NCBI GenBank assembly: GCA_003477185.1
Contig: DMTJ01000041.1
Span: forward strand, 1-8,652
Source of the DNA: Lentisphaeria bacterium
GTDB lineage: Bacteria > Verrucomicrobiota > Lentisphaeria > JABSQK01 > UBA12247
Direction: 5' to 3'
Length of the DNA stretch: 8,652 nt
How positions within the stretch are numbered: position 1 is the first letter of the stretch; each line of letters begins with the position of its first letter. Positions 1 to 6,769 of the stretch are shown here, piece after piece. Under the pieces are notes generated by a model. It was not told the DNA's origin and ran no database searches. It was given only the letters and a program-made list of their open reading frames with translations. Made by a program: the position numbers and the translations under genes.

Positions 1-533
1 AGAGAATCCTCGGCCGACGCATAGCGCACGTAGAGCCGCCGTTGCCAATCCTCGTCCGGGGCGAGTTGGTCCTGCCCGCGGGTCACGGCCTGGACCGTGC
101 CTCCCACGGCGTCACTGCCATACAGCACCGCGGCTGGCCCACGCACCAATTCGAGCCGTGCCAGCGAAAGAGCATCCACCGTATTCCAGTACTGATTCGG
201 GCCATCGCGAAAGACCGAATTGTTCAGCCGCACGCCGTCGATCATGAACAAGGTACGCTGACTGGTAAAGCCACGGATATACGGCGATCCCTGGCCATGC
301 CCCGTCTTCTGGGTCATGACGCCCGTTTCTGCCTTCAGTGCTTCTGGAACCGTGCGAACTGCTCGCTCCAGCTGCATCTCTTCCGCCTGTAAGGCTGACG
401 TAGCGTAGGGCGTCTCCTGCTCGGATTGCGCGCTCCGTGATGCCGTAATCACCGTGTCCGCCAACACCGTCGGAGTGTCGTCTGCACCACAAAGAAAAGT
501 CAGTAGAAAAAGTGGTAGAATCCGTCGAATCAT
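1..533 (-). CDS. TonB-dependent outer-membrane receptor, N-terminal part (runs off the window)
   Basis: Reading the minus strand from the ATG at 533 gives 177 open codons that continue past base 1, so only the N-terminus is present. Residues 1-16 are a basic, hydrophobic signal peptide (MIRRILPLFLLTFLCG). Residues 26-33 (ADTVITAS) look like a TonB box. A plug domain follows, with the family hallmarks: VPEALKAETGV near 62-72, SPYIRGF at 83-89, FMIDGVRLNN at 96-105, and LELVRGPAAVLYGSDAVGG at 127-145. The beta-barrel would lie outside the window. Such receptors import siderophores, cobalamin or glycans across the outer membrane using TonB energy; the substrate cannot be read from the plug. The start lies 11 bases after the AAA+ ATPase stop, so the two are probably co-transcribed. 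No strong Shine-Dalgarno is visible; an overlapping upstream ATG at 538 meets a stop after one codon. Family assignment is firm, ligand unknown. Confidence 0.93.
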   Translation of the reverse strand, partial: MIRRILPLFLLTFLCGADDTPTVLADTVITASRSAQSEQETPYATSALQAEEMQLERAVRTVPEALKAETGVMTQKTGHGQGSPYIRGFTSQRTLFMIDGVRLNNSVFRDGPNQYWNTVDALSLARLELVRGPAAVLYGSDAVGGTVQAVTRGQDQLAPDEDWQRRLYVRYASAEDS

Positions 534-544
534 TGCATTGCTGC

Positions 545-1978
545 CTATCGCCGTTTGTTGGAAGACGCCAGGGTCGCGCGGCCAAAGGCCCAATTCCGTA
601 GCGCCTTAATCTGCTCACTCATCGTCTCCGACAGCGGAACCATCGTCCGGATGTGCCGGCCGATATCACGCAGCGTCATTGCGCGATCCGTCACCTGCGC
701 GTCAATCCGCGCTGCCCGCACTGCCTCTTCGATCTCTGCGCCTGTCCAACCATCGGTCGCCGTGACCAGATGCTCCAAGTCGAAGTCCTCTGGACTCGCC
801 CCGTGCGCTTGCAGATGAATCCGAAAAATTGCCTCACGATCCTGCCCAGCTGGCAGATCGCAGAAAAAGACCTGATCAAATCGCCCCTTTCGCAGAATCT
901 CCGCCGGCAGCATCTCAATGCGATTCGCGGTGGCGGCGACAAAAATCAGGGGCGGTTTCTCCTGCATCCAAGTCAGGAACGCCGAGAACAAATGCGATTG
1001 ATCCAGCCCGCCTCCCTCACGCGAGCCCAGGCCATTCTCCAGCTCATCAATCCACAGCACCGCAGGTGCGACCGACTCGATGGTCTGCAAGGCCGTGTGA
1101 AACGCAGCCTCGGGCGAGCCGCAGGCGCCGGAGTAGATCACGTTCATATCCAGCCGAAACAACGGCAGCTTCCAAGTCGACGCCACCACCTTGGCCACCA
1201 GACTCTTGCCACAGCCGCTGACGCCCATCATCAGAATCCCTCGCGGAATTGGCAGCCCGGCATCCACGGACGTCTGGCAAAACAGCCCGCTTCGCTTCTC
1301 GATCCAATCCGTCAGGTTGCCCAAGCCGCCGACGCCGCTGAGCTCTCCCTGCGGCGGCACAAACTGCAAGTAGCCCAACTGGCCAATAAGCGCTTCTTTC
1401 GCGGCAAAAATCTCCCGCAGCACCCGCTGTTCATCGAACTCTCCTTCGCTCGCCAGCACGCGGCGGATCACCTGCCCAGCCTGGGTCACCGACAGCCCGC
1501 GCAACGCGAGCAACACCGTCTCGTGCAACGCCACCGGCAAGGCTCGCGTCGGGTGCGCACCTGCCAACACTGCCAACAGCTCGCTCCCGTCCGGCGGCTT
1601 CGGCTGAATGACCGCCAGCTCCTCGCTCAAATCGGTCGGCACCTCCCCCAGCTTCCCGATCAACACCACCAACTTGTTTGACGCAAGCCCCTCATAGTAG
1701 AGGTCGCGCAGCGCCCGAATCACCCCCGGGAGCTGGAAGTGAGCGTGCAGATCCTTGAACACGACCACTCGGTTTTCCAAACGCCGTGTATGCACCAGCG
1801 CCGCGATCGGATCCCTCGTCTCCGGCGAAAAGCCTGTCAGGCAGTTCCAGACCGTGTACGCTTCGCCATCCAGCGCGGCTTTCAATGCCGCCAGGGCCCG
1901 GTCTTCTTCTTGCGTGGCCAGCGCCAGCAACGGCGGCCCTGCCTGTAAGGCGTGTCGAATTTGGTCGCGAAAGTTCAT
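545..1978 (-). CDS. Ycf46-like AAA+ ATPase
   Basis: This 477-residue protein has a diverged N-terminal half (about 1-210) and a C-terminal AAA+ module. Walker A is GVSGCGKS at 252-259 and Walker B is VLWIDELE at 307-314, with the catalytic acidic pair D311/E312. Sensor 1 is in AATANR at 348-353. Candidate arginine fingers are R363 and R366 in LRKGRFD. The sensor 2 helix begins at GWTGAEI, 410-416. The start MNFRDQI, the early 'PLLALATQEE' segment and 'VGGLGNLTDWIEKR' before the ATPase core are typical of the Ycf46 family, known from plastids, cyanobacteria and other bacteria. The family is associated with photosynthetic carbon use in cyanobacteria, but its molecular role elsewhere is unclear. 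There is no signal peptide, so it is cytoplasmic. It is first in a likely operon with the receptor gene downstream, 11 bases away. All key ATPase residues are present, so it should be active. No clear ribosome binding site was seen. Confidence 0.88.
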   Translation of the reverse strand: MNFRDQIRHALQAGPPLLALATQEEDRALAALKAALDGEAYTVWNCLTGFSPETRDPIAALVHTRRLENRVVVFKDLHAHFQLPGVIRALRDLYYEGLASNKLVVLIGKLGEVPTDLSEELAVIQPKPPDGSELLAVLAGAHPTRALPVALHETVLLALRGLSVTQAGQVIRRVLASEGEFDEQRVLREIFAAKEALIGQLGYLQFVPPQGELSGVGGLGNLTDWIEKRSGLFCQTSVDAGLPIPRGILMMGVSGCGKSLVAKVVASTWKLPLFRLDMNVIYSGACGSPEAAFHTALQTIESVAPAVLWIDELENGLGSREGGGLDQSHLFSAFLTWMQEKPPLIFVAATANRIEMLPAEILRKGRFDQVFFCDLPAGQDREAIFRIHLQAHGASPEDFDLEHLVTATDGWTGAEIEEAVRAARIDAQVTDRAMTLRDIGRHIRTMVPLSETMSEQIKALRNWAFGRATLASSNKRR

Positions 1979-2001
1979 AGACTGTGATATGGTCCAAGTT
2001 T

Positions 2002-2013
2002 GTCTGTGCAGAC
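2002..2013. promoter_or_regulatory. 12-base palindrome in a 43-base divergent promoter gap
   Basis: GTCTGTGCAGAC reads as GTCTG-TG-CAGAC, a perfect 5-base inverted repeat with a 2-base centre. It lies in the only gap (1979-2021) between the divergent ATPase and small membrane protein genes, 8 bases before the latter's ATG. The gap is too short for two separate full promoters, so any promoters must overlap each other or the coding ends. An operator is possible, but a palindrome this short can occur by chance. Confidence 0.3.
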
Positions 2014-2021
2014 TTTACACG

Positions 2022-2267
2022 ATGGCCCGCTCTTTGTATCGACTCCTTCTACTTTTTCTGATCTGGCCCTGTGCGGCATTCGCCGCGCCAGCTGCCCTGT
2101 ATGATGGGCTGCCATTCGGTCCTAGACACCTGCTGGCCGGCATTGCTGGCGTCATGCTCGTGGTTCTCATGGTTGCTCGCTTCTGCCTGACCGACGCCGA
2201 TGACGAGGCGAAGAATGAGGCGAAAAGGCAAGAAGATTCCGCGGACTCGGGTGATTCCGCGGCCTGA
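2022..2267 (+). CDS. Small predicted secreted or membrane protein, function unknown
   Basis: An 81-residue protein I do not recognise. Residues 1-22 form a signal peptide or first membrane segment: MARSLYR, then a leucine-rich core, ending with the AFA-AP signal peptidase-like site. Residues 38-55 (LLAGIAGVMLVVLMVARF) form a clear transmembrane helix. The tail, 57-81, is hydrophilic and rich in D, E, K, S and A. The expected form is a single-span inner-membrane protein with a short charged cytoplasmic tail. The ATG at 2022 is preferred because it puts the basic N-terminus directly before the hydrophobic core. An in-frame ATG at 1989 would add MVQVCLCRLYT and extend into the divergent promoter gap. 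No good Shine-Dalgarno precedes either. The gene diverges from the ATPase-receptor operon and lies 78 bases before valS on the same strand. The membrane architecture supports it being real, but the product is unassigned. Confidence 0.65.
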   Translation: MARSLYRLLLLFLIWPCAAFAAPAALYDGLPFGPRHLLAGIAGVMLVVLMVARFCLTDADDEAKNEAKRQEDSADSGDSAA

Positions 2268-2334
2268 GCTGCCGCCAAGCATTGACCGGCCACTGGCACA
2301 GCCGTATCGTACCGGTTTCCCTTTTTGCAGATTT

Positions 2335-2338
2335 GGAG
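2335..2338 (+). promoter_or_regulatory. Ribosome binding site of valS (GGAG)
   Basis: GGAG lies 7 bases before the ATG at 2346 and selects that start over an in-frame ATG at 2325, which would add seven residues. The motif is part of a perfect 10-base palindrome, GGAGATCTCC (2335-2344), so the binding site could be partly paired with the bases just before the start codon. Confidence 0.75.
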
Positions 2339-2345
2339 ATCTCCG

Positions 2346-5030
2346 ATGACAACGCCCGAAATGGCCAAGGCCTATGAGCCCGCCACGGCCGAAGAGCGCT
2401 GGTACCCCGAGTGGGAAGCGCGCGGCTATTTTCACGCAGACAGCGACGACGAGCGCGAGCCCTATACCATCGTAATCCCGCCGCCGAACGTCACCGGCGT
2501 CCTGCATCTGGGACACGTCCTTAATAACACGCTCCAAGACATCCTTATCCGCTTCGAGAAGATGCGCGGCAAGAACACCTGTTGGATTCCCGGCACCGAT
2601 CATGCCGGCATTGCCACCCAAGCCAAAGTCGAACGCGTCCTCCGCGAGACAGAGGGCGTCACCCGCCACGACCTTGGCCGCGAGAAGTTTCTCGAGCGCG
2701 TCTGGGACTGGAAGGACCAATACGGCGGCACCATTATTCGCCAGCTACGCACCCTCGGTTGCGGCTGCGACTGGACACGCGAGCGCTTTACCCTGGACGA
2801 CAAGCTCTCCGAAGCCGTCCGCGACGTCTTTATCCAGCTCTATCACAAGGGCCTGATCTACCAAGGCACCCGGATGATTAACTGGTGTCCGGTCTCGCAC
2901 ACCGCCCTCTCCGACGAAGAAGTCATCTTCAAAAACGCACCCGGCAAGCTCTGGCACATCCGCTATGACCGGGTCGATGGCCAGGGATCTGTCATCGTCG
3001 CCACCACTCGGCCCGAGACCATGCTGGGCGACACCGGCATCGCCGTACATCCGGAAGACGAGCGCTACACCGACCTCGTCGGCCATGGCGTTATCCTGCC
3101 AATTGTCGATCGTGAGATCCCCGTATTTGCTGACGACTACGTTAAGCCGGAATTCGGCACCGGCGCCGTAAAAGTCACGCCCGCGCATGACCCGAATGAC
3201 TACGAAATGGGCCAGCGACATGACCTCGAGACGATCGACATCATGAACGATGACGCCTCGATGAATGACCACGTGCCGGAGCGCTTTCGTGGCCTCACCC
3301 GCGAGGCCGCCCGCAAGGCCGTCGTCGCCGAGCTCGAAGCCAGCGGCCACCTCGTCCTGGTCGAGCAGCACGACCATGAAGTCGGCTTTTCCGAGCGCGG
3401 CGATGTCCCCGTCGAGCCGCGCCTTTCCCAGCAGTGGTTCGTGCGCATGGAATCCCTCGCCAAGCCCGCACTCGAGGCCGTCGAGGATGGGAGCATCAGC
3501 TTCCATCCCGAGCGCCACGTCAAGACCTACCGTCACTGGCTCGAGAACATCCGCGACTGGTGCATCAGCCGCCAGCTTTGGTGGGGCCACCGCATTCCGG
3601 CCTACCACTGCGCTAGCTGCTCACACATTAATGTGGCCAAGGACACCCCCACGGCCTGCGAGCAATGCGAATCTACAGCGCTCACCCAGGACCCAGACGT
3701 GCTCGACACCTGGTTCAGCTCCTGGCTCTGGCCATTTTCCGTTCACGATTGGCCGGAAGAAAGTGCGGACCTCGCGAAGTTCTACCCCACCGCCACCCTG
3801 GTCACTGGGCCAGACATCATCTTCTTCTGGGTTGCCCGCATGATTATGGCCGGGCTCGAGTTCAAGCAAGAGATCCCGTTCAAAGACGTCTACTTCACCT
3901 CCATCATTCGGGACGAGAAGGGCCGCAAGCTGTCCAAAAGCCTCGGCAACTCCCCCGACCCGGTCGACGTGATCGCCGAGTACGGTGCCGACGCGCTTCG
4001 CTACGCCATCATCTACATCGCCCCCGTTGGCCAAGACCTCCGTTACAGCAACAAGCGCTGCGAAATTGGCCGCAACTTTGCCAACAAGCTCTGGAACGCT
4101 ACCCGCTTTCGGAGCATTCAGGGCCCACTGGCCGAGAACTGGCAATCGCTCGATGGCCTCAGCGTCGCCGATCTCCGTCCCGACGATCGTTGGATGCTGG
4201 CCCGGCTCAACCACGCCATCACCAGCGCCACCAAGAACCTCGAGACCTTCGACTTCCACGCCTACGCCCTCGACCTCTACGAGTTCGTCTGGAACGAGTT
4301 CTGTGATTGGTACGTCGAATCAGCGAAGGCCGCATTCTACGGCGACGATGAAGCCGCCAAAGCCACGGCCCTGCGCGTCTTCGACTTTGCCCTCAGTCGG
4401 ATCCTACGGGTCATGCACCCGGTCATCCCCTTCCTCACCGAAGAGCTTTACCATGCCCTCGGCTTCGTCGCCGAAGACGACTCGATTATGCTTAGCACCT
4501 GGCCCGAGCCGCTCAGCGCCGAAACCTGCGTCCGGCTTGGTGTGGACTCCGCAACCGAAGAGCTCGTCAGCCATAAGTTTGACCTCGTTCGCGCTGGTCG
4601 GAACCTGCGTGCCACCTACAACATTCCGTTTGCCAAGCGCGTTCCTTACTTCGTCAAGCCTACCGACACGGCTACCGGCGAACTGCTCGCGGCCGATCCG
4701 GACTCTCTGCGCACCTTGCTGAACGCCGCCAGCGTCAGCATTGATCCTGACTTCGAGCCAGAAGGCCTGATGCCCTCAGCCGTCGGCCAAGGCTGCCTCA
4801 TCTATCTGCCGCTCGAAGGCGTCATCGACCTCGAAGAAGAGAAGGCCAGACTAGACAAGCAACGCGGCGAACTTGTCAAGGGCATCACCGGCATCACCAA
4901 GAAGCTCGGCAACGAGAACTTCGTCAGCCGCGCTCCCGAATCCGTCGTCGCCCGCGAGCGCGAGCGCCGTGGCGAGCTTCAGGAGAAGCTCGATCAAGTA
5001 GACGAGTTGGCAGCCCTCCTGGGCGGCTGA
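2346..5030 (+). CDS. valS: Valine--tRNA ligase (valyl-tRNA synthetase)
   Basis: A complete 894-residue class I aminoacyl-tRNA synthetase, within the usual family length. It charges tRNA-Val with valine in the cytoplasm. In order: the catalytic signature PPPNVTGVLHLGH with the HIGH-type motif HLGH at 54-57; GTDHAGIATQ at 83-92; the editing domain that hydrolyses mischarged Thr-tRNA, starting with TTRPETMLGD at 220-229 and followed by GTGAVKVTPAHDPNDYE; a zinc-knuckle-like pair CxxC at 422/425 and 438/441; DVLDTWFSSWLWPFS, typical of ValRS; and the KMSKS-type motif KLSKS at 528-532. An anticodon-binding helical domain follows, then a charged C-terminal coiled coil from about 826 (VIDLEEEKARLDKQ) to the end, which in this family contacts the tRNA. 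Nothing is missing. Long antisense and shifted open frames inside it are by-products of GC-rich codon use. No T-box or other leader was recognised upstream. Confidence 0.98.
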   Translation: MTTPEMAKAYEPATAEERWYPEWEARGYFHADSDDEREPYTIVIPPPNVTGVLHLGHVLNNTLQDILIRFEKMRGKNTCWIPGTDHAGIATQAKVERVLRETEGVTRHDLGREKFLERVWDWKDQYGGTIIRQLRTLGCGCDWTRERFTLDDKLSEAVRDVFIQLYHKGLIYQGTRMINWCPVSHTALSDEEVIFKNAPGKLWHIRYDRVDGQGSVIVATTRPETMLGDTGIAVHPEDERYTDLVGHGVILPIVDREIPVFADDYVKPEFGTGAVKVTPAHDPNDYEMGQRHDLETIDIMNDDASMNDHVPERFRGLTREAARKAVVAELEASGHLVLVEQHDHEVGFSERGDVPVEPRLSQQWFVRMESLAKPALEAVEDGSISFHPERHVKTYRHWLENIRDWCISRQLWWGHRIPAYHCASCSHINVAKDTPTACEQCESTALTQDPDVLDTWFSSWLWPFSVHDWPEESADLAKFYPTATLVTGPDIIFFWVARMIMAGLEFKQEIPFKDVYFTSIIRDEKGRKLSKSLGNSPDPVDVIAEYGADALRYAIIYIAPVGQDLRYSNKRCEIGRNFANKLWNATRFRSIQGPLAENWQSLDGLSVADLRPDDRWMLARLNHAITSATKNLETFDFHAYALDLYEFVWNEFCDWYVESAKAAFYGDDEAAKATALRVFDFALSRILRVMHPVIPFLTEELYHALGFVAEDDSIMLSTWPEPLSAETCVRLGVDSATEELVSHKFDLVRAGRNLRATYNIPFAKRVPYFVKPTDTATGELLAADPDSLRTLLNAASVSIDPDFEPEGLMPSAVGQGCLIYLPLEGVIDLEEEKARLDKQRGELVKGITGITKKLGNENFVSRAPESVVARERERRGELQEKLDQVDELAALLGG

Positions 5031-5064
5031 TCATGACTGTGCGTCATGAGCGGGGCTCTCGCCC
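5031..5064 (+). promoter_or_regulatory. Tandem hairpins and tiny leader frame in the valS-permease junction
   Basis: The whole 34-base gap is structured. TCATGAC (5031-5037) and GTCATGA (5043-5049) are perfect inverted arms around TGTGC, starting directly after the valS stop. GGGC (5053-5056) and GCCC (5061-5064) pair around TCTC and end directly against the permease ATG. A 12-codon frame, MTVRHERGSRP, runs from the ATG at 5033 to a TGA at 5066-5068 that overlaps the permease ATG as ATGA. The layout would allow translational coupling or limited read-through from valS into the permease. There is no U-run, so a simple intrinsic terminator is unlikely. The bases are seen directly; any function is inferred. 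Confidence 0.4.
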
Positions 5065-6429
5065 ATGATTGGCGAGGCCCCGTGGCGTGCGACTGTGCGC
5101 AGGTTGCTCGCCAATCGTCTTGCGACGATTGGTGGCAGCCTGGTCATGATCATGATGCTGGCCGTCGGCATTGGCCCGTGGTTCGTCCCGCATGATCCCT
5201 TCCTGCAGCGCGCCTGGCTCGGTGCCCTTCCTCCCGGTTCCGAGCACCCGCTCTGCAACGCTGAGAACCGCTTTCTCATCGGCAAGGCCCCCACCGGCCC
5301 GCCAGAGTTTGCGAACTCCGCAACCATCAAACTAAACACTATTGAAGCGCGGACCGAGCGCTATCGCGCCAGCCTTCGCCGTGGCAAAGTGCGCAGCATC
5401 GTGCTTATGCAGGGCGCTCAGCGCACCGACTCGCTCCTCCTCGGCGATGCCGACCGCACCGCCATAGCCATCGCCGAAGACGGCAGTCGGCGCACTCTGC
5501 CCCAAGTCACCCTCCAGGCAGGCGAGCTCCCACCGCCCGGCGTCTTCGCCCCAGACAAGCGAGTCCTCGAGTTCGAGCTCGGCCTGCCGCCCGTGCACAG
5601 CGCCTGCACCATCGAACTTACCAACGGCCTTGTCACCCGCATTCAGCAAGGCGACACCACCGTGGACTCCCTGACTCTGTTTGGCGATGCCATCGAAGGC
5701 GTCGAGCTCGATGGCACCACCCGCACGGTCAGGCACACGCTTGGAACCGATGAGAAAGGCCGAGACCTCCTGGCCCGCGTCCTCTTTGGCGGGCGAGTCT
5801 CGATCATGGTCGGCATCGTAGCCACCGCCGTCAGCCTGCTCATCGGCGTCTGCTATGGGGCTACTGCCGGCTACTTTGGGGGGCGCATCGATCGCACCAT
5901 GATGAGCGCTGTCGACATCCTTTACGCCGTCCCGTTCATGTTCATCGTCATTCTCTTGATGGTCATCTTCAGCCGCAGCCTGATCATGCTATTCATTGCC
6001 CTTGGGGCAGTCCAGTGGCTTACCATGTCGCGCATTGTCCGCGGCCAGGTCCTCGGCCTCAAAGAGATGGACTTTGTCGTTGCCGCCAAGATCAGCGGTG
6101 CCCGGACGCCGTCCATCATTTTCCAGCATCTCTTGCCCAATGCCATTGGCCCGGTTATCGTCTACGCCACACTAACCGTACCGGCCGTGATCCTCGAAGA
6201 GAGCTTTCTCTCGTTCATCGGGCTTTCCGTACAATACAATGGGCAGGCTCTCGACAGCTGGGGCGCTCTCGTCAAGCAAGGCGTGGACGCCTTTGGCTCC
6301 GGCGGCGACAACCTCTGGCTGCTGCTGTTCCCCTGTCTGGCCATGGCCGCCACCCTGCTCGGGCTCAACGCCCTCGGCGACGGCCTCCGCGACTGCTTTG
6401 ACCCCAAGCAAAACCGCTCCGATGCCTAG
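5065..6429 (+). CDS. ABC transporter permease, OppC/DppC type, with large extracytoplasmic insert
   Basis: A 454-residue inner-membrane permease of the peptide/nickel/oligopeptide importer family (BPD_transp_1), which is usually about 280-340 residues. The N-terminus PWRATVRRLLANRLA and TM1 (about 20-41), ending PWFVPHDP, are typical of OppC. The core resumes at LGTDEKGRDLLARVLFGGRVS (226-246), then TM2 about 246-268, TM3 282-303, TM4 305-322, the EAA loop that docks the ATPase (DFVVAAKISGAR...HLLPN, 336-359), TM5 360-384 and TM6 416-438. Residues about 60-225 replace the usual short loop between 'EHPL' and 'LGTD'. This insert is beta-rich, has cysteines at 64 and 181, and seems to contain an internal duplication. 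The start is fixed by an in-frame TGA at 5047, 18 bases upstream. It follows valS by 34 bases. No partner permease, ATPase or binding protein lies in the window. Substrate unknown; peptides or sugars are possible. Confidence 0.9.
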   Translation: MIGEAPWRATVRRLLANRLATIGGSLVMIMMLAVGIGPWFVPHDPFLQRAWLGALPPGSEHPLCNAENRFLIGKAPTGPPEFANSATIKLNTIEARTERYRASLRRGKVRSIVLMQGAQRTDSLLLGDADRTAIAIAEDGSRRTLPQVTLQAGELPPPGVFAPDKRVLEFELGLPPVHSACTIELTNGLVTRIQQGDTTVDSLTLFGDAIEGVELDGTTRTVRHTLGTDEKGRDLLARVLFGGRVSIMVGIVATAVSLLIGVCYGATAGYFGGRIDRTMMSAVDILYAVPFMFIVILLMVIFSRSLIMLFIALGAVQWLTMSRIVRGQVLGLKEMDFVVAAKISGARTPSIIFQHLLPNAIGPVIVYATLTVPAVILEESFLSFIGLSVQYNGQALDSWGALVKQGVDAFGSGGDNLWLLLFPCLAMAATLLGLNALGDGLRDCFDPKQNRSDA

Positions 6430-6541
6430 CTTGTTGCGAGACTGGGAGCGCCGGATGTATCTGGCATTCTTTACCCTGCAACCGAGTAAGTAGCAGACTC
6501 TTTTGCCGGATGTATCCGGCGCTCCCAGTCTCGCAACAAGC
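6429..6541. repeat. REPIN-like inverted repeat pair (27-base perfect arms)
   Basis: Bases 6429-6455 and 6515-6541 are perfect reverse complements (27 of 27). The similarity continues inward to 6466 and 6504 with three mismatches in 38 bases. Each unit ends inward in its own small palindrome: GCCGGAT-gt-ATCTGGC at 6450-6465 and GCCGGAT-gt-ATCCGGC at 6505-6520. Two REP-like units, each with a small palindrome, facing each other across a short spacer is the arrangement called a REPIN, mobilised in other bacteria by RAYT transposases. The first arm begins on the last base of the permease stop codon, so the transcript would end in a very stable hairpin that could protect its 3' end or stop transcription. 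No target-site duplication was seen at the outer edges, and no RAYT gene is in the window. Confidence 0.75.
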
Positions 6542-6560
6542 AATAAGGTCCAAAATGAAA

Positions 6561-6590
6561 ATCAGCGTCCATCGGTGTTGATCAGTGGTT
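6561..6590. repeat. Degenerate 10-base tandem repeat (ATC-n-GTG type)
   Basis: Three consecutive 10-base units start with ATC: ATCAGCGTCC, ATCGGTGTTG and ATCAGTGGTT. From memory, phrases of this kind ('CCATCNGTGTTCATCNGTGG') recur between genes in various bacterial genomes, including PVC members, but I cannot check this here. No function is assigned. The period is seen in the sequence. Confidence 0.5.
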
Positions 6591-6621
6591 GGCTTTGAAG
6601 GCCTCGTTCGGGAATGGAGAC

Positions 6622-6643
6622 GGCGGGACGCCTGCGCTCCCAG
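6622..6643. repeat. Partial third copy of the REP-like core
   Basis: These 22 bases end in GCGCTCCCAG (6634-6643). The same 10-mer is at 6519-6528 and, reversed, at 6442-6451 in the two arms of the REPIN-like element. As there, the 10-mer is preceded by a short G/C palindrome (GGCGGGACGCC instead of GCCGGATGTATCCGGC). The flanks differ, so this is a diverged or related family member rather than a recent duplicate. Confidence 0.5.
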
Positions 6644-6698
6644 CGGCAAGATTGCGCCCGTGGTCGAGAGGGGGCCGATCCGGTAGGCTGTGGAATTG

Positions 6699-6743
6699 CT
6701 TGCAGTGCAAGGCGGGCTCGGGTAGCGTTTGGCGACTGTCGCC
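6699..6743. promoter_or_regulatory. Two 13-base palindromes upstream of the fucosidase-like gene
   Basis: CTTGCA-g-TGCAAG (6699-6711) and GGCGAC-t-GTCGCC (6731-6743) are perfect 6-base inverted repeats, each with a 1-base centre, 32 bases apart centre to centre and 58 and 26 bases before the next ATG. They are placed where operators would be expected, but they could equally be debris of the intergenic repeats that fill this region. Confidence 0.3.
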
Positions 6744-6769
6744 TCAAAACCTTTGGAAGTACACGTGCT

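Larger units (their letters stand above)
6430..6769. other. Repeat-rich non-coding stretch of about 340 bases
   Basis: No protein gene is supported between the permease stop and the fucosidase-like start. The stretch holds, in order, the REPIN-like pair, an ATC repeat (6561-6590), a third partial REP-like core (6622-6643), and two small palindromes (6699-6711, 6731-6743). The frame that extends the downstream gene back to 6614 runs straight through the repeats and gives basic, low-quality protein, so it is not treated as coding. The promoter of the downstream gene probably lies in about 6650-6750, but I could not identify convincing -35 and -10 boxes. Confidence 0.7.

Noticed and set aside
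653..1681. 342-codon plus-strand frame opposite the AAA+ ATPase
   Set aside because: It is the complement of a gene with Walker A, Walker B and sensor motifs. Its H/R/Q-rich protein looks like a shadow and resembles no family.
2235..2262. Direct repeat GATTCCGCGG at 2235 and 2253
   Set aside because: It encodes part of the D/S/A-rich tail of the small membrane protein and is explained by repeated codons.
2285..2326. ACCGG...CCGGT plus TTTTT before valS as an intrinsic terminator
   Set aside because: The stem is only five bases around a 22-base loop and the T-run does not follow it directly. It is too weak to annotate.
2745..3608. 287-codon open frame antisense to valS
   Set aside because: It lies wholly inside a complete, motif-verified valyl-tRNA synthetase. 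Its composition mirrors the sense codons, it has no recognisable domain, and long antisense frames are expected in GC-rich genes.
6425..6546. REPIN-like element as a MITE with target-site duplication
   Set aside because: The bases outside the arms (left CCTA, right AATA) show no matching duplication.
6614..6769. N-terminal extension of the fucosidase-like protein from the ATG at 6614
   Set aside because: The added 52 residues are encoded by REP-like and palindromic sequence, are arginine-rich and unlike any domain. The ATG at 6770 has a Shine-Dalgarno and places the conserved WF motif correctly.
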